A stretch of DNA of 64,000 nucleotides from Apoderus coryli (GCA_911728435.2 OU452198.1:40267902-40331901), one strand, 5' to 3'. Counted from the first letter of the stretch, positions 30,019 through 41,075 are shown. Program-made: numbers and translations. Notes: generated by a model not told the origin, from the letters alone.

Positions 30019-30703
30019 TATTGAAACAGATACTCGTTCAGTTTAGTATTATATGAAAAAAATAACTTGGAAGTAATATTTTCAATGAGCTATTTTATTA
30101 TGACAAATGCCAAAACTATATTTATTGACAATTACAAATCTATCAACAATAATAATTGTAACAAAACAAAGACACACTGACAATAGAATTTACTTTTGTC
30201 CTCCCCTGTATATATATTTGGATATTTTCTCTTATTTTTATAGTTTTATACCTAACATGCCTAGAAGTATAATCTTTTGGTAAATATTATACAACATCTG
30301 CAAGTAATAAAAATATTATCTTGGGCTTTTAACAAATGTTACCTAAAAGAACGACCTTTTTCAAATCGAGAATATTGAGTTTGTTTATGAGTTAGTCCAA
30401 AGATAAAAGCATATATTAGAAAAGATAACCAGATGATTCAGTTATAAAATGGTAAAAACATTTAACATTTTCGAAACACCTTCATGTAAATTAAATGTCG
30501 GACTTTTAGTATTATATACAGAAGCTAGTAGTTGGAGGGTGTCACGGTTTCCCATATCAAATAATATATATAAAGGGCGAATAAAAAAACAATGGGTTTT
30601 TGTCCAGTCGCTGATTCGATTGAGATTGAGAAGTCATTATAAAATCGTATTATTTCTTGCTTTACAAATGGTAGTGACTGGTTAATCTTTTGAACGAACT
30701 CCA
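30019..30703 (-). mobile_element. Copia 5' long terminal repeat
   Basis: Minus-strand LTR that plausibly starts TGTTGGAGTTCG (plus strand ...CCAACA near 30700) and ends CTGTTTCAATA next to the primer-binding site. It is ~685 bp long. Most of it (30156-30650) is repeated at 6892-7405. The end is CAATA rather than CA, perhaps by mutation. No second LTR was found beyond the truncated gag. Confidence 0.6.
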
Positions 30704-30774
30704 ACATAAGATACCTAAGTATCAACAATCGTTATTACAGCCGACATAAAAATGTATCTTATTTCTGAATCTCT

Positions 30775-31390
30775 CACCCTGTGTAGGGTATATTGTAAAA
30801 ATGGCCTTTTTTCTGATTGGCTATTTTCATTCTGTAGTACCTACTTGTCATTTTTATGAGGCAATTTTGGAAAGGTGATAGGACTTTCAAATTAGATTCG
30901 TTTTAGCCTTGATAGAGTCTAGATGTGATTTCTAATAGTATAAAGTTTCTTAATAATAATCGAAGTTCAAGTTCAGTAAGTTCTTTGTTAATCCTTTTAA
31001 TTGTTTCTTTTAGTAATTGAAATAAATTCAGTTTTCATTTGTAATTAAAGTTTCGTATGGGAATTAATATAATTATTCGTAATTATATTGATTTTCCTAT
31101 TTTAAGTTGTACAGTAATGAATAAGATTTTCTTCTAAATTTTAATTCTCGTTTAATTGTTTTATTCTTTTTTTTTTTATTTATACATATTTATTTCTTTG
31201 TTGTCATTAATTTTCCTTATTAATTTTAATTATTAAATTAGTTGTTTTGAGCCCAAAACCTGTGCGTTTTATTTCTAATAAAGTTTAGTTATGTTATTGA
31301 CAAAAAGGGTCATTTAATTAAATATTTTCTTTTAAATAAAATGGTGCGTGACGGGCAGTGATCCAGAATTATAAAAGGTGAGTAATTTTA
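30775..31390 (+). mobile_element. Possible second LTR with leader
   Basis: TGTGTAGGGTATATTG (~30780) begins a segment with AATAAAG near 31279 and ends near TTGACA (31303). A leader with GGTGCGTGACGGGCAGTG (31342-31359) follows, which could be a gypsy-type primer-binding site. Without a second LTR copy this remains tentative. Confidence 0.3.
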
Positions 31391-31589
31391 CATTACTTTA
31401 ATACAGATTACTAAAGTTGATATTCTTTGTTTGTTCTTCTTTAATTGAAACCGCTCGTAAAGCTTGAATCGAACCCGTAACAATTTGAATAGCATATTGG
31501 GATTCACTTGGACTGAGCTATAAAATTAGTATTCTTTCTGAATGTAAATAATACCCGCTAATTTAAAATGGTTACATAATGATAGGTAA

Positions 31590-32245
31590 TGAACACTTCA
31601 ATTATTAACAGTGGTCCATAAGAAAAAATAAAGGTTTATGTCATACGAAGAAAATCATTCAATTCTTCTTAAAAAAGTGCCATACACAATGGTATTCTAG
31701 AAACAAATTCGAGCTTGGAACATGTAGGCTAGGTCCGTTACAAATGCCTGTTTCCCATCAAAAGTATCCAAGTTGAACCAACTTGTATATTTTATTTGTC
31801 CAATTATGCCTGAATAATGATTTTCTGAAACTCTGCTCATTTATCTGCAATAACATTACTATATAAACAAGACAAACAGTGTAGAAAATTAAACAAGTAA
31901 ACTGGATATTATTTCCAGTTATATCAAGTCTCTGAGAAAATACAACACAACCAAAACAACTGATGTTTACTAAACAAACAAAAGTTTCTCTATATACTAA
32001 AACTTGGTCATTTCGAGAAAAAAAGTTTTATGGGTAAACTTCAGTGAATAAAACATTTCTCATATATATATTTTATGGCTTAAAAAGTTTCACTTTGTTC
32101 TGAACCAAGATACATCATTAACTAGAATGGCTGATTTATTGCAGTTTCGGATTTTGTGCTTTTGTAATTGTTATCACCGTAACATAATATCCATTTTAAA
32201 ATATAGGAAGGACCAACGTATGACGGTTGTCCTAGAAAAGAGGCA
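31590..32245. other. Non-coding, nothing recognised
   Basis: AT-rich sequence between the copia-related region and the mariner element. Confidence 0.35.
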
Positions 32246-32249
32246 TATA

Positions 32250-33065
32250 AGAGGTTTTCCAATAGGGATGATATGATTTTGAAGCGACGTTGCGGCTATT
32301 GGTAATATGTCATGATCTGTCATTTGTTTGTCGTTGTATTCAGTAGTGTTTACAATTTCATCATGGAGAGATATACGCAAGAACAACGTTTACAAATTAT
32401 TCAGTTTTCTTATCAAAATAATCGTTCACCAATTGCAACTTTTCGTGCGCTTTTTCCATTTTATGGTCGTAATAATCGTCCAAGTGTGCTCGCTATTCGT
32501 GGAATTAATGAAAATTTTGAGCGTACATTTTCTTTACGTAATGTTCAAGTGCCAAAGAACCGCCCGAATTAATGCAAAGATTGCTGCCGGTCAGGCAAGT
32601 GTTGCTGAAGACCGATTTTGGAATAAGTTCATCTTGATAACATTTGGTTCCAGCAAGACGGGGCTACGTGCCACACAGCAAATGCAACAATTGAATTATT
32701 GCGAGAAAAGTTTGGAGATTCGATTATTTCAAAAAATTGTGATATTGAATGGCCTCCAAGAAGTTGTGATTTAACACCATTAGACTATTTCTTCGTGGGG
32801 TTATTTGAAGTCATTGGTCTTTCGAAATAAACCAGACTCTCTTCAAGCTTTACAAGTCAATATTGATTTAGTGGAAAAAGTGCTCGAAAATTGGGTTCAT
32901 CGAATTCGTTTCAGCAGAAGAAGTCGTGGAGGCCATTTGAATGACGTTTTATTTAGAACTTAATTGTATCGATTGTACTTCACATTCAATAAAAAACTTT
33001 TGAATTTCCTTAACAATAACTGTGTTTTGTTTAAAAGAAATCATATCACTCTTATTGGAAAACCC
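32250..33065 (+). mobile_element. Internally deleted mariner-like element with terminal repeats
   Basis: The ends (GAGGTTTTCCAATAGGGATG, then ATATGATTTT; and on the right AAATCATATCACTCTTATTG followed by GAAAACCCT) are inverted matches of ~30 bp next to TA. The 5' frame (32361-32572) encodes MERYTQEQRLQIIQFSYQNN and PFYGRNNRPS, the N-terminal DNA-binding region of an insect mariner-like family. Then the middle is missing. Frames from ~32638 give NIWFQQDGATCHTANATI and NCDIEWPPRSCDLTPLDYFF, the second and third catalytic blocks with both Asp residues kept. Stops and frameshifts follow. The loss of the central part, including the first catalytic Asp, makes this a deletion derivative that could only have moved with help from elsewhere. 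Confidence 0.8.
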
Positions 33066-33354
33066 TATATTTGGCTCTAAGACGAAAAATGTTTAGTGAT
33101 TAAGGTCGCTGGCGCCTTCTGAGTTTAGCTTCTTGTTCTTCGGTAGTGCCAACCTTCAAAACATACGTAAACAAATTTCAGTCGTTGTCGATACATGACA
33201 GTTTAAGTGACGCCTGCTTTTTGAATGAAGCACTATGGCATGAGGCTCTGTAATGGCTGAAAAAGTATTACAAAGAAATGTGCTCATGGGACACAACCAT
33301 TGGATAATAATAATAAAAATTTGCTTAACTGGCGACACTCACTTTCATGCTGTT

Positions 33355-33860
33355 ATGTGTACACTGGCGAGCAAAAAATTTAGGTCACTTAGGATATTGG
33401 GAAAAGAATTTTGAAAAAACAGTATCTTGCTTTCGGGTAAAAATCAATCTTCCAATTCCAGGCCGCGATTGTCCTGTAGCCACCTTTCTACGAGACAATC
33501 CGTTACTACGAAGCCTTCTTCTAATTGCTCACTCGCTAACATTTCTACCCTTTTGAAGTTTATTTCGCAAAAAAGCTGTTCTATTCTTCAAACTTGTGGA
33601 CACCAAAAGCCTGTCACCTCTTTGAGTGGCGACTCGTTTTCTTCCAGATCCCGGTCTTCTGGTTATCAAGCCAGTCTCCTGATAGCGTTGATACACATTT
33701 TGCACAGCACATAAGATTTTGCCACCAATTGTTGCGGTTTTACGTTTTCGGGCGTGCTTGCTGTGATCATGTAATGAAAGAGCTTTGGTTAAATCAGTGT
33801 TGCCGGTCAGTCCCATGTGAATAAGCGATTCTGATTTAAAGAAAACTCTGAAAGACAATC
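33355..33860 (-). pseudogene. Tc1-like transposase, N-terminal part, with one terminal repeat
   Basis: The minus-strand frame 33529-33858 includes VYQRYQETGLITRRPGSGRK, RVATQRGDRLLV and NKLQKGRNVSE, the bipartite DNA-binding region and linker of Tc1 transposases. After a stop it continues as IRRRLRSNGLSRRKVATGQS (~33470-33530), again in family order. The catalytic DDE domain is missing; the sequence runs directly into GTGACCTAAATTTTTTGCTC followed by GCCAGTG, the likely terminal repeat (33357-33390). So this is an internal deletion between the DNA-binding domain and the 3' end. The opposite end beyond 33860 was not located. Confidence 0.75.
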
Positions 33861-33869
33861 AGATTTGCC

Positions 33870-35660
33870 TTCAAATAATATGTCATGTTCCTAAGCTTAA
33901 TTCTCTAAGTAGACAGTAAACGAAAATGAGGCAAGTATGGATAATTAAATATTTTCTATTCTATTCTATAAAAAATCGTTGAAAACTTGAATATTCGAAG
34001 CATTGCTAGTTTAAATGAGTTTAAAAATGAATTAAAAATGCACCTTACATCTTGTTAATGGGATTTTCATGTATTGTCATGTAATAGTATTTTTTACTAA
34101 ATAAAGAATTATTTATTTATTTTATTATTATTTATTTGCTAATTAAGCATTTGCACTTGTATTGGGTGTGTAAATAGATTTCGGATTGATTGATTGATTT
34201 CGGTATTACGCAAATAATGATTCGGTGTGTCTTTATGGGTTAATTTTTCAAATAAAGTGTGACATCGCCGAATTTGTAATTTTTCTTGATCGTTGCGTAT
34301 TTTGAATAAATAAAAGAAATATAAATAATATACCAAAAATGAAATCAAATAAACTTTGTTAAATTAAGTTTGTATTTAATTAGGCATAATGCACATGTTG
34401 TGTTGGGCGTAAATAGAGTTCTTACTGATTTCGTTACGGCGCGAATAATGAGTAGATGGTGGATAATGGATAAACTCTGACAGCAGAGCATTGTAAGCTA
34501 GTACGTTGTATAGGCGAGTACATTACCATAAGAAAAGCACACACCTCATTTTTCCTTTCTAAAGGCCTTAATTTCATGAAAAATGACGATTTGCGAACGA
34601 TTTTAAAAATATTTCCCTTCAAAGGAGCCTCAAAGGAGTAAACGTTGCACTGCGTTGAATATTTGAATGTATGTAAAAACACATGGCATATTTTACACTT
34701 GCTTTGATTTTGAGAAAGTCTACCCGCATTTGAACCCTGTTTTCATTGTAGATTCGAGTGAATAAAAGCTACATGTTTTATTATTTATCAAACTAGAGGC
34801 CCATAGTTACCCGAAAAACATCATTGAGGATTCTACTGTGAATCTCAAAAAAAAAATTCAAATTAAAATTTTCCACTCTGAAAAAATGGCTGAAAACTTG
34901 ATGAAAGAAATGTAAACATTTTAGAGACACCTTTAGCCGTGGCTAAAAATCTTAAAAAAAATTAATGAAAATATTCTGTAGAAGGTTATCCTGAAAATGT
35001 AAAAGTTTTTAATACGTATTTTAACGTTTTACTATGAAGAATTGCTAAAAACGTACTCTTAATAATAAGGCATAAAATTTGGGACAGCCTTCCTTTCCTT
35101 TCCTTATTGTTTAATGTTTGTATTTTTCTAAGCTCATAGGTATATTCATGGCTGCTAAAATTAAATGCACATTGTCAGATGATAATATAACGTTAACCTT
35201 AATAACGGCAGACGATATTTACGACTGCCATATTAATCCTTAATCCTTATAATTTCTGATCGTGCTGCCTTTGTCGTCGAAAATCTGCAAAAAAATGACC
35301 GCTATCTATGTGACTTAACTTAAAGCTGCACCGAAGGTGCAGCCGCATCTCTGTCTATATGGAAAATTTGTTTTTCGTTGCATCCCAACGGGTACTTTTC
35401 AAGGGGATTTAATGCGGCCACACTATTTTATTAATTAATTTAATTACATCTGCAAAAGTTAATTTTGTGTGCGACGCAGAGGGAGATATCAACTATTTCC
35501 CATCCATCAGTTATTGAAAAATATATGATCACATCCACCCATCTGACGGCTCTCATGACACTGTCACTTTAGGTAGATTATCACTTTTTCAGTAATCTTA
35601 CTTCAAATACACAATGACAACTTCTAAATTGACTACAACTATATGGAATAACCATTTTAT
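33870..35660. other. Non-coding with two diverged direct repeats
   Basis: AATAAAGAATTATTTATTTA (34100-34120) looks like a LINE or SINE 3' tail. The block beginning TAATTAAGCATTTGCAC (34140), with GGGTGTGTAAATAGATTTCG, is repeated in diverged form at 34379 (TAATTAGGCATAATGCAC, GGGCGTAAATAGAG), a ~240 bp direct spacing. GCTGCACCGAAGGTGCAGC near 35324-35342 is a short hairpin. No genes. Confidence 0.4.
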
Positions 35661-35669
35661 AACACTACA

Positions 35670-35790
35670 ATATGAGAGATATGGTAGTCCTAAAATTAAC
35701 GTCCGCCGCTATTAACGTTAACGTTAATTTAACACCAACGATTTTCAAATAGAGAGATGTGGTAGTTCTAAAATAACGTCACCTATGATG
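35670..35790. repeat. Short direct repeats around an 18 bp palindrome
   Basis: AGAGATATGGTAGTCCTAAA (~35671) and AGAGATGTGGTAGTTCTAAA (~35753) are direct repeats. Between them lies ATTAACGTTAACGTTAAT, a perfect palindrome. Confidence 0.6.
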
Positions 35791-35965
35791 ATAATCATAT
35801 TATAGGCAGCCATTTTTAGGCTAGCAGATTTACAATACCTTTCTAATATATTTATAGTAGGTATTTAGTATAAAATTTTATAAGGTTATTGAATTTGACA
35901 AGTGGATTAATTATTTCAATTAAGTATTTATCAGATTATAACAACATTAATTAATAAGCAGCATG

Positions 35966-36490
35966 TACAGGGTGATGCAAAAAAAAAACATTAATTAGCC
36001 GACATTTAACAAATTTTCCAGATTGCAATCAAATAAATTTTAAATGTTTAGAAATTTTTAGCATACACTTTAAATGTATATACGGGGTGAGTCAAAAATG
36101 TATTTGTTTATTTTTTTAAGGACAGAAAAGTAATATTTTCAGAATTTTTTTGATTTTTTTAGATTTCAATTCAAGATTTTTTAGAAGTGAAACTATAAGC
36201 TCGTAGAGGTTATATACGAGGTAACTCAAAAATGTTTCTATTTATTTCTCAAGACCTTTAGACACGGCAGGACCTAATAAATAGAAAAAAAAATAATTTT
36301 TTTAGATTGTTAGAATGGTCTCATACATTTTTAGCATAAGCACTTTAAATTTATATACGCGGTGAGTCAAAAATGTATTTAATTATTTTGTTAAGGACAA
36401 AAAAGTAATATTTTCAGTAATTTTTTGATTTCAATTCAAGATTTCTATGAAAGTTAAACTATTTATTTTCAATATTTTTAGGTAGAATGG
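35966..36490. repeat. Minisatellite of ~115-141 bp units, transposon-end-like
   Basis: Four units start TACAGGGTGATGC (35966), TACGGGGTGAGTC (36081), TACGAGGTAACTC (36215) and TACGCGGTGAGTC (36356). Each is followed by AAAAATG and an AT-rich stretch with GTAATATTTTCAG and GATTTCAATTCAAGAT blocks. Units 2 and 4 are the most alike. Confidence 0.7.
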
Positions 36491-36499
36491 GCTCATAAA

Positions 36500-36690
36500 T
36501 TTTTATATGTATGTGTGTTCCATTTAAAATTTCACCAGTTAGGTATTTGGGACCTATATTATTAAAATTAAAATACAATATTTGTTATCAGGTTTCTGTG
36601 GCGTCATTGGTAGGGCGTTCGATTCGCATGCGAAATGTTAGGAGTTCGAACCCAGCTCTGGCTAATTTTTTTTTTAATTTTTTTTTTGAA
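36500..36690 (+). repeat. Dispersed tRNA-like repeat (copy 2)
   Basis: CATTTAAAATTTCACCAGTT (36523) and AGGTATTTGGGACCTAT are followed by the tRNA-like module 36597-36664 (A-box-like region, GATTCGCATGCG anticodon arm, B-box-like GAGTTCGAACCC) and a T run. Confidence 0.7.
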
Positions 36691-36837
36691 ATTATAAAGA
36701 AATTTATTGCATTTGGTGTTATGCAAGCTCAATTTCATAAAAAACAAAAGATAAACCTGGTTTTCTTGTCTCTCTATTATAAATTTTTTTTCTATCTACA
36801 ATGTGTCCACGGATAGAGTTTGGAAGAGGAAAAACTT

Positions 36838-37252
36838 TTTTATTTGTCGATTTAGAAGAAAAAGTCATTCTTTATAAAAACGTCTGCTTGTGTCGAAACT
36901 ACAATTTAAAATGCCAAATTTACGATTACTATACAGGGTATATCAAAAATAACATTTTTAATGATTTTGGTTTTTTTTTTAAATTTTATGAAAATATTTT
37001 CAAAACCGTGATTTATTACACCAATTGTGCAAAAAACACTAATACACTTTTTTCTCAAAGTGGTTAATTTCATAGCTACTATTAAAATAATAAAATTAAA
37101 AAAAAAAAACAAGGAAATCTAAATCATTAAAAATGTTATTTTTGATATACTCTGTATAGTATTCGTAAATTTCGTACTCGAAATTGTAGTTTTGACACAA
37201 GCAGACATTTTTATAAAGAATTACTTTTTCTTCTAAATCTACAAATAATATT
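36838..37252. mobile_element. Foldback element with ~120 bp arms
   Basis: Arms 36838-36960 and 37115-37252 are inverted copies (landmarks TTTAGAAGAAAAAGTCATTC; AACGTCTGCTTGTGTC; TATCAAAAATAACATTTTTA). It has an internal CAGGGTATATC/GATATACTCTG pair and a T-rich centre. It does not code. Confidence 0.75.
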
Positions 37253-37259
37253 CAATGTT

Positions 37260-38690
37260 TATATGTGTCAAAAATAGAGGCGTTCGAAATGTGGAATTAT
37301 ATATCAAATTCTTGAGATATTTTTAATTTCTACCTCTCTACATGTGTTAGTAAACCAGAAAATGAAAAATACAGTTGCATTCAATAAAATTCATCAATCA
37401 TTTACAGTGTGGAAATATTTCTGCCCAACCTCATGAGTACAATAAGTTGTAACAAGATTCTTTTATCTTTTGCGGCTTTAAATATTATATTTTAAACTCT
37501 AGCAGTCTCATCTGTTTTTTGGCAGCTTTTTTCCCCAGCCTCATCCATCACTGTGCTCTAGGGAGTAAGTGTATGGTATTAAAAATTCTAACAACTCTCA
37601 GTAATTTACTGCGCTAAGGTGGTCGTTTAATAATATAACGTTACACAAAATATATTAGACCAACTTGTGTTCACAATAATTTACGTCGTCTATAAATTAG
37701 GTTGAACTTACCTAGGTTTCTTCTAGAATTGGGCGTTATAGCAGGTTCAGCCGAATTCGCCACTGTGTACTTTTTATTGTTCAACTCACAAATTTAAATA
37801 TCCATTTTAGTTCCTACAATTCATTTTACATTTAAATAAAACACTAACTTAAAATGCACTAACACAGTTGCTCGGAACCTACAACGTACATTCCGTAAAA
37901 TTGTATTCTATTTCATAAAGAACAAAAATAAAATAAAGTCTTTTTTTGCATACTGCATAATATAATATTATATAACATTATTCATTTTTAACGCGTATGT
38001 ATGTTACAGAAACACGTCAGTATATTGAAAAATTTGTATTCAAATAGCGTTAAAATATCAATTTGAGTCTTTTGTTTTTCCACATGACATGGTATGCCTG
38101 TTATTATATCCAGTTTACTAAGGAGATATTCATCTATCTAGGAAAATGCTAATGTAGGAAAAATATAAAAAAATATGCTTCTGTTTTCACAGGTCAGCGG
38201 ACAAGATTAAGTAAGACACTTAATTTAAAAAGAGCCCTTACTAAAGTGTTTTTCTTATCTTATCCCATAAACTATGAAATTTGAAGCAACAGGGGAGATT
38301 TAAGGAAACCAAACAAATACAGAATTGTGGCTTACATAAAATTATATTTTTTAGGATATCGTTATTATCGTTACGTTTAATTCGTATCTTTTAATTTTTA
38401 GTTATTGGAGAGTAGAATAGATTAGATGTAAGATGTGGTAGCGCGGATTTAATATATTCAAGTTGTGATAGAAGTCTGTATCATGCACGATGCACTAATG
38501 AATATTTAGTATTGGAAAATACTAAACAAAAGCATATAATGTTTTTGAAGGGATGCATGCATCAGGCTATTCTAGACCAATTTTTACAGAAAGAACAAAA
38601 GAGATTGGAGAAAAGTTAAAAAAAAAATAAAAAATTGTTACTTCTTCTTCTTTAAAAAACTAAAAAAAAAGACATGATATCAAATAACCA
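37260..38690. other. Non-coding, nothing recognised
   Basis: AT-rich sequence with no frames or repeats I could assign. Confidence 0.4.
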
Positions 38691-38724
38691 TCAAAATACG
38701 ATTTCGTAGAGAATCTCGTCTAAT

Positions 38725-39290
38725 AGAATTCCAGATAATGTAAGTAGAATTTTAGCTTTACGCGCAAACTTCGCCCAACCAATAAATAAAATAGATGACA
38801 TAACAACATAGGTACAGTATAAAGTATCATTACTAATATTTAAAATTCTATTTCACAACTCACTAATACTAATGAAAACGAATTTCAGTTACTCGCAAAT
38901 AACTGTATGAAAAATTCCAAAAGTAAAAGAAAAATTGCTTCAAACAAAATGATAAAACCAAATCCTGACATTTTGATATTAAAATCCAATAAAACTGTAA
39001 TTATGGATAAAAATACTTACAATAGTAAAATGTTCAATTTGTTAACATATTCATCTACTTATAAACTAGATAAAGCTTACATCTCGCCACATAGCAAAAA
39101 AGTTTAAAATCTATGCATTGCCAAAACTTCAGAAAGCCGAGTTTCTCTTAGACCCGTAGTTTTCTGTATGCAAACTCCGACAAAACGAGTTTCAGATTTT
39201 CTAAAAACTATATTACAACATGTTATAAATGGTAGTTTAAAAAGAAAATGAGAAAGAGTTTTTTTATGGTCCGTTCGACAGAAGTCTCCG
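38725..39290 (+). pseudogene. Penelope-like element, N-terminal RT fragment
   Basis: Consecutive frames read SRILALRANFAQPINKI (~38745), PNPDILILKSNKTVIMDKN (38960-39015; the Penelope motif in which an NPDI.I..DK-type block precedes the RT fingers), YNSKMFNLLTYSSTYKLDK, IYALPKLQK (~39108, the G/ALPK.HK-type block), and RPVVFCMQTPTKRVSDFLK (~39150). This is the order of the N-terminal part of Penelope-like reverse transcriptases. Stops and frameshifts interrupt it, and the palm with the catalytic YxDD box is absent. The GIY-YIG fragment at 26755 is from the same superfamily but is not contiguous with this. Confidence 0.6.
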
Positions 39291-39299
39291 GTTTCACTG

Positions 39300-39680
39300 C
39301 AGCCTCATGGACTTATTGTGAAAAACATTGTTACAATGTTACTCCAAATTATAAATTTGTCTCCTTTCAAGTCATATCATGATACACGGTGTTTCAAAAA
39401 AAGCTGTCTAAAATTTGTGAGCAGATTGGGGACATCTAATCATAAAAAAACCTATATTATAATTTTTCGAAAAGTCCTTATTTACAACGATACAGGGTGT
39501 TAAAGATGACTGCCTGAGGACGATTTTTTTTAAATATTTTCGAAACGAGTAAAGATGAATTAATTAAATATAGCATATTTATTCGCCTAGTTAAATGTCG
39601 TAAACTGACATGAAATTTAATAAACAAGGATGACTATAGGCGGGTAAACGGGGGGAACCCTTGCCTTAATTATAACCTAA
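39300..39680. other. Non-coding with transposon ends
   Basis: ATACACGGTGTTTCAAAAA (39382) and GATACAGGGTGTTAAAGATG (39490) are transposon-end-like motifs about 110 bp apart. They do not form a clear element. Confidence 0.35.
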
Positions 39681-39699
39681 CTTTTTTTCCTTGGGATTT

Positions 39700-40235
39700 T
39701 TATTCATTTTGTGTCAAAAATGTGATAAAATAAAGTTTTCTACATAAAAAAGGCATACTTCTTTTTCTCGAAAAACTTAAGGTTTTCGAGAAATTCGAGT
39801 TTGAAAATTTTAAATGAATAAAAATCACAAGAAAAAAAAGTTATCTGAAGTAATCCATCAATCGAGGAGTGAATGTTATTGTTTGAATAAAAGACGTCTA
39901 CTCCACAAAAAATCTTTATATACACGTTGAAACCGTTATAATTTGCCAGACATGTTTCGGACTACACGTCCATCATCAGTGGCTAAGGAACCTTATATAA
40001 TGCGGTTAGATGAATCTAACTTCAGATAACTTTTTTTTCTTGTGATTTTTATTCATTTAAAATTTTCAAACTCGAATTTCTCGAAAACCTTAAGTTTTTC
40101 GAGAAAAAGAAGTATGCCTTTTTTATGTAGAAAACTTTATTTTATCACATTTTTGACACAAACATGTCTGGCAAATTATAACGGTTTCAACGTGTATATA
40201 AAGATTTTTTGTGGAGTAGACGTCTTTTATTTTTA
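39700..40235 (-). mobile_element. Nested palindromic Penelope-like element with hammerhead motif
   Basis: An outer block (39711-39860: TTTGTGTCAAAAATGTGATA ... CTCGAATTTCTCGAAAACC on the other arm) is repeated inverted at 40018-40162. The inner block carrying the common end (AAAAGACGTCTACTCCACAA, 39890-39909) and the hammerhead start (39945 onward) reappears inverted at 40162-40230, beyond the outer arm. So the locus holds two inverted copies of the same terminal sequence, one inside and one outside the palindrome. Frames across it mirror each other and are not genes. Confidence 0.65.
39945..39983 (-). ncRNA. Hammerhead-ribozyme motif (best-preserved copy)
   Basis: Minus strand, in order: stem I GCCA, core CTGATGA (exact), one extra T, stem II GGAC-GTGTA-GTCC (perfect 4 bp), GAAA, self-complementary ACATGT, cleavage triplet GTC, and stem I TGGC (perfect with GCCA). 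Every invariant core residue of the hammerhead is present. The minimal stem III is of the type that, in known short-stem hammerheads, pairs between two RNA copies. Confidence 0.7.
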
Positions 40236-40249
40236 TTTTTATTATTAAC

Positions 40250-40690
40250 AAATATTTCTTAGTAACTTTCGCCGTGATTTGATTTACAAATAATTTTGAT
40301 TATCATTTATTTAAGACAGCAGATCAATTTTCATCATATTCAAAAGTCCACTACAGCATTCTGCTACTGTCATTTCAATAATTTATACCTACCATTTTAT
40401 AATTTAAAGGTTTCGTTTTATTCGAAACACGGAAAAGCTTTTTAAAAATATCACAGTAAAAATGACATTTATAGGTTAGACGAATATTTATTATATTTTA
40501 CGTATATATATATAAATATAATGCATCTGTTTCTGATGGGTTTAAAATCCTACTATATCATTTATCATCTGGATCCTATATTTTATAATATTCGTAGTAA
40601 AAATTATACAGTAGTTTGTCATGCTATTTACTATGAAAATATTCGACTGGCACAAAATGTTTAAAATAAAATATGACCATTTTCAGTGGC
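40250..40690. other. Non-coding, nothing recognised
   Basis: AT-rich. It ends in CAGTGGCAGCTCGTG (40685), an isolated hAT-like terminal sequence of the type bounding 25477-25946. Confidence 0.35.
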
Positions 40691-40739
40691 AGCTCGTGAT
40701 ACTAAAAACTAGAGGTGCTGTATACCTAAATACTCACCG

Positions 40740-41075
40740 TCCCTATCTGTATATGTTGATTTGTTTTGTTTATAAAAAGAAGCATCAGCCTAGGACTATA
40801 CTACCCGGGGAAGGGATTATTTGTACTTCCCTTGCCCTAAACACGAGTACTATACGAAAGCGCCAATGTACTCTGGTTATTCGTATTTTAACCATCTTCC
40901 CTCAAATATAAAGAACTGCCCAACCGAGAACACTTTTGAAAAATCCCTAAAAAAACTTCTAACGGAGGGCGCCTTCTACAGTGTGCAAGAATTTTCTGCC
41001 TAAGTATAGATAGTGTCATGTTTATTTTATTGTATTACTTAAGACTGATAGAATATCTTGAATCTTGAATTGCTG
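40740..41075 (+). pseudogene. Jockey-type LINE, C-terminal tail and 3' UTR
   Basis: Frames give LPGEGIICTSLAL, then after a frameshift PKHEYYTKAPMYSGYSYFNH, LPSNIKNCPTENTFEKSLKK and LLTEGAFYSVQEF before a stop at 41002. This is the characteristic C-terminus of jockey-type RT proteins. It closely parallels the end of the LINE at 50390-52350 (YKKSPHYSGRYFYNLLPEDL). The 3' UTR ends in AATATCTTGAATCTTGAATT (~41050-41070), a typical short repetitive tail. Confidence 0.75.

Noticed and set aside
35966..36490. CRISPR-like array
   Set aside because: Whole units are repeated with drift, with no constant short repeats alternating with unique spacers, and the genome is eukaryotic.
39740..40248. Two mirrored frames as possible genes
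   Set aside because: They read the two arms of one palindrome, and neither has a domain.
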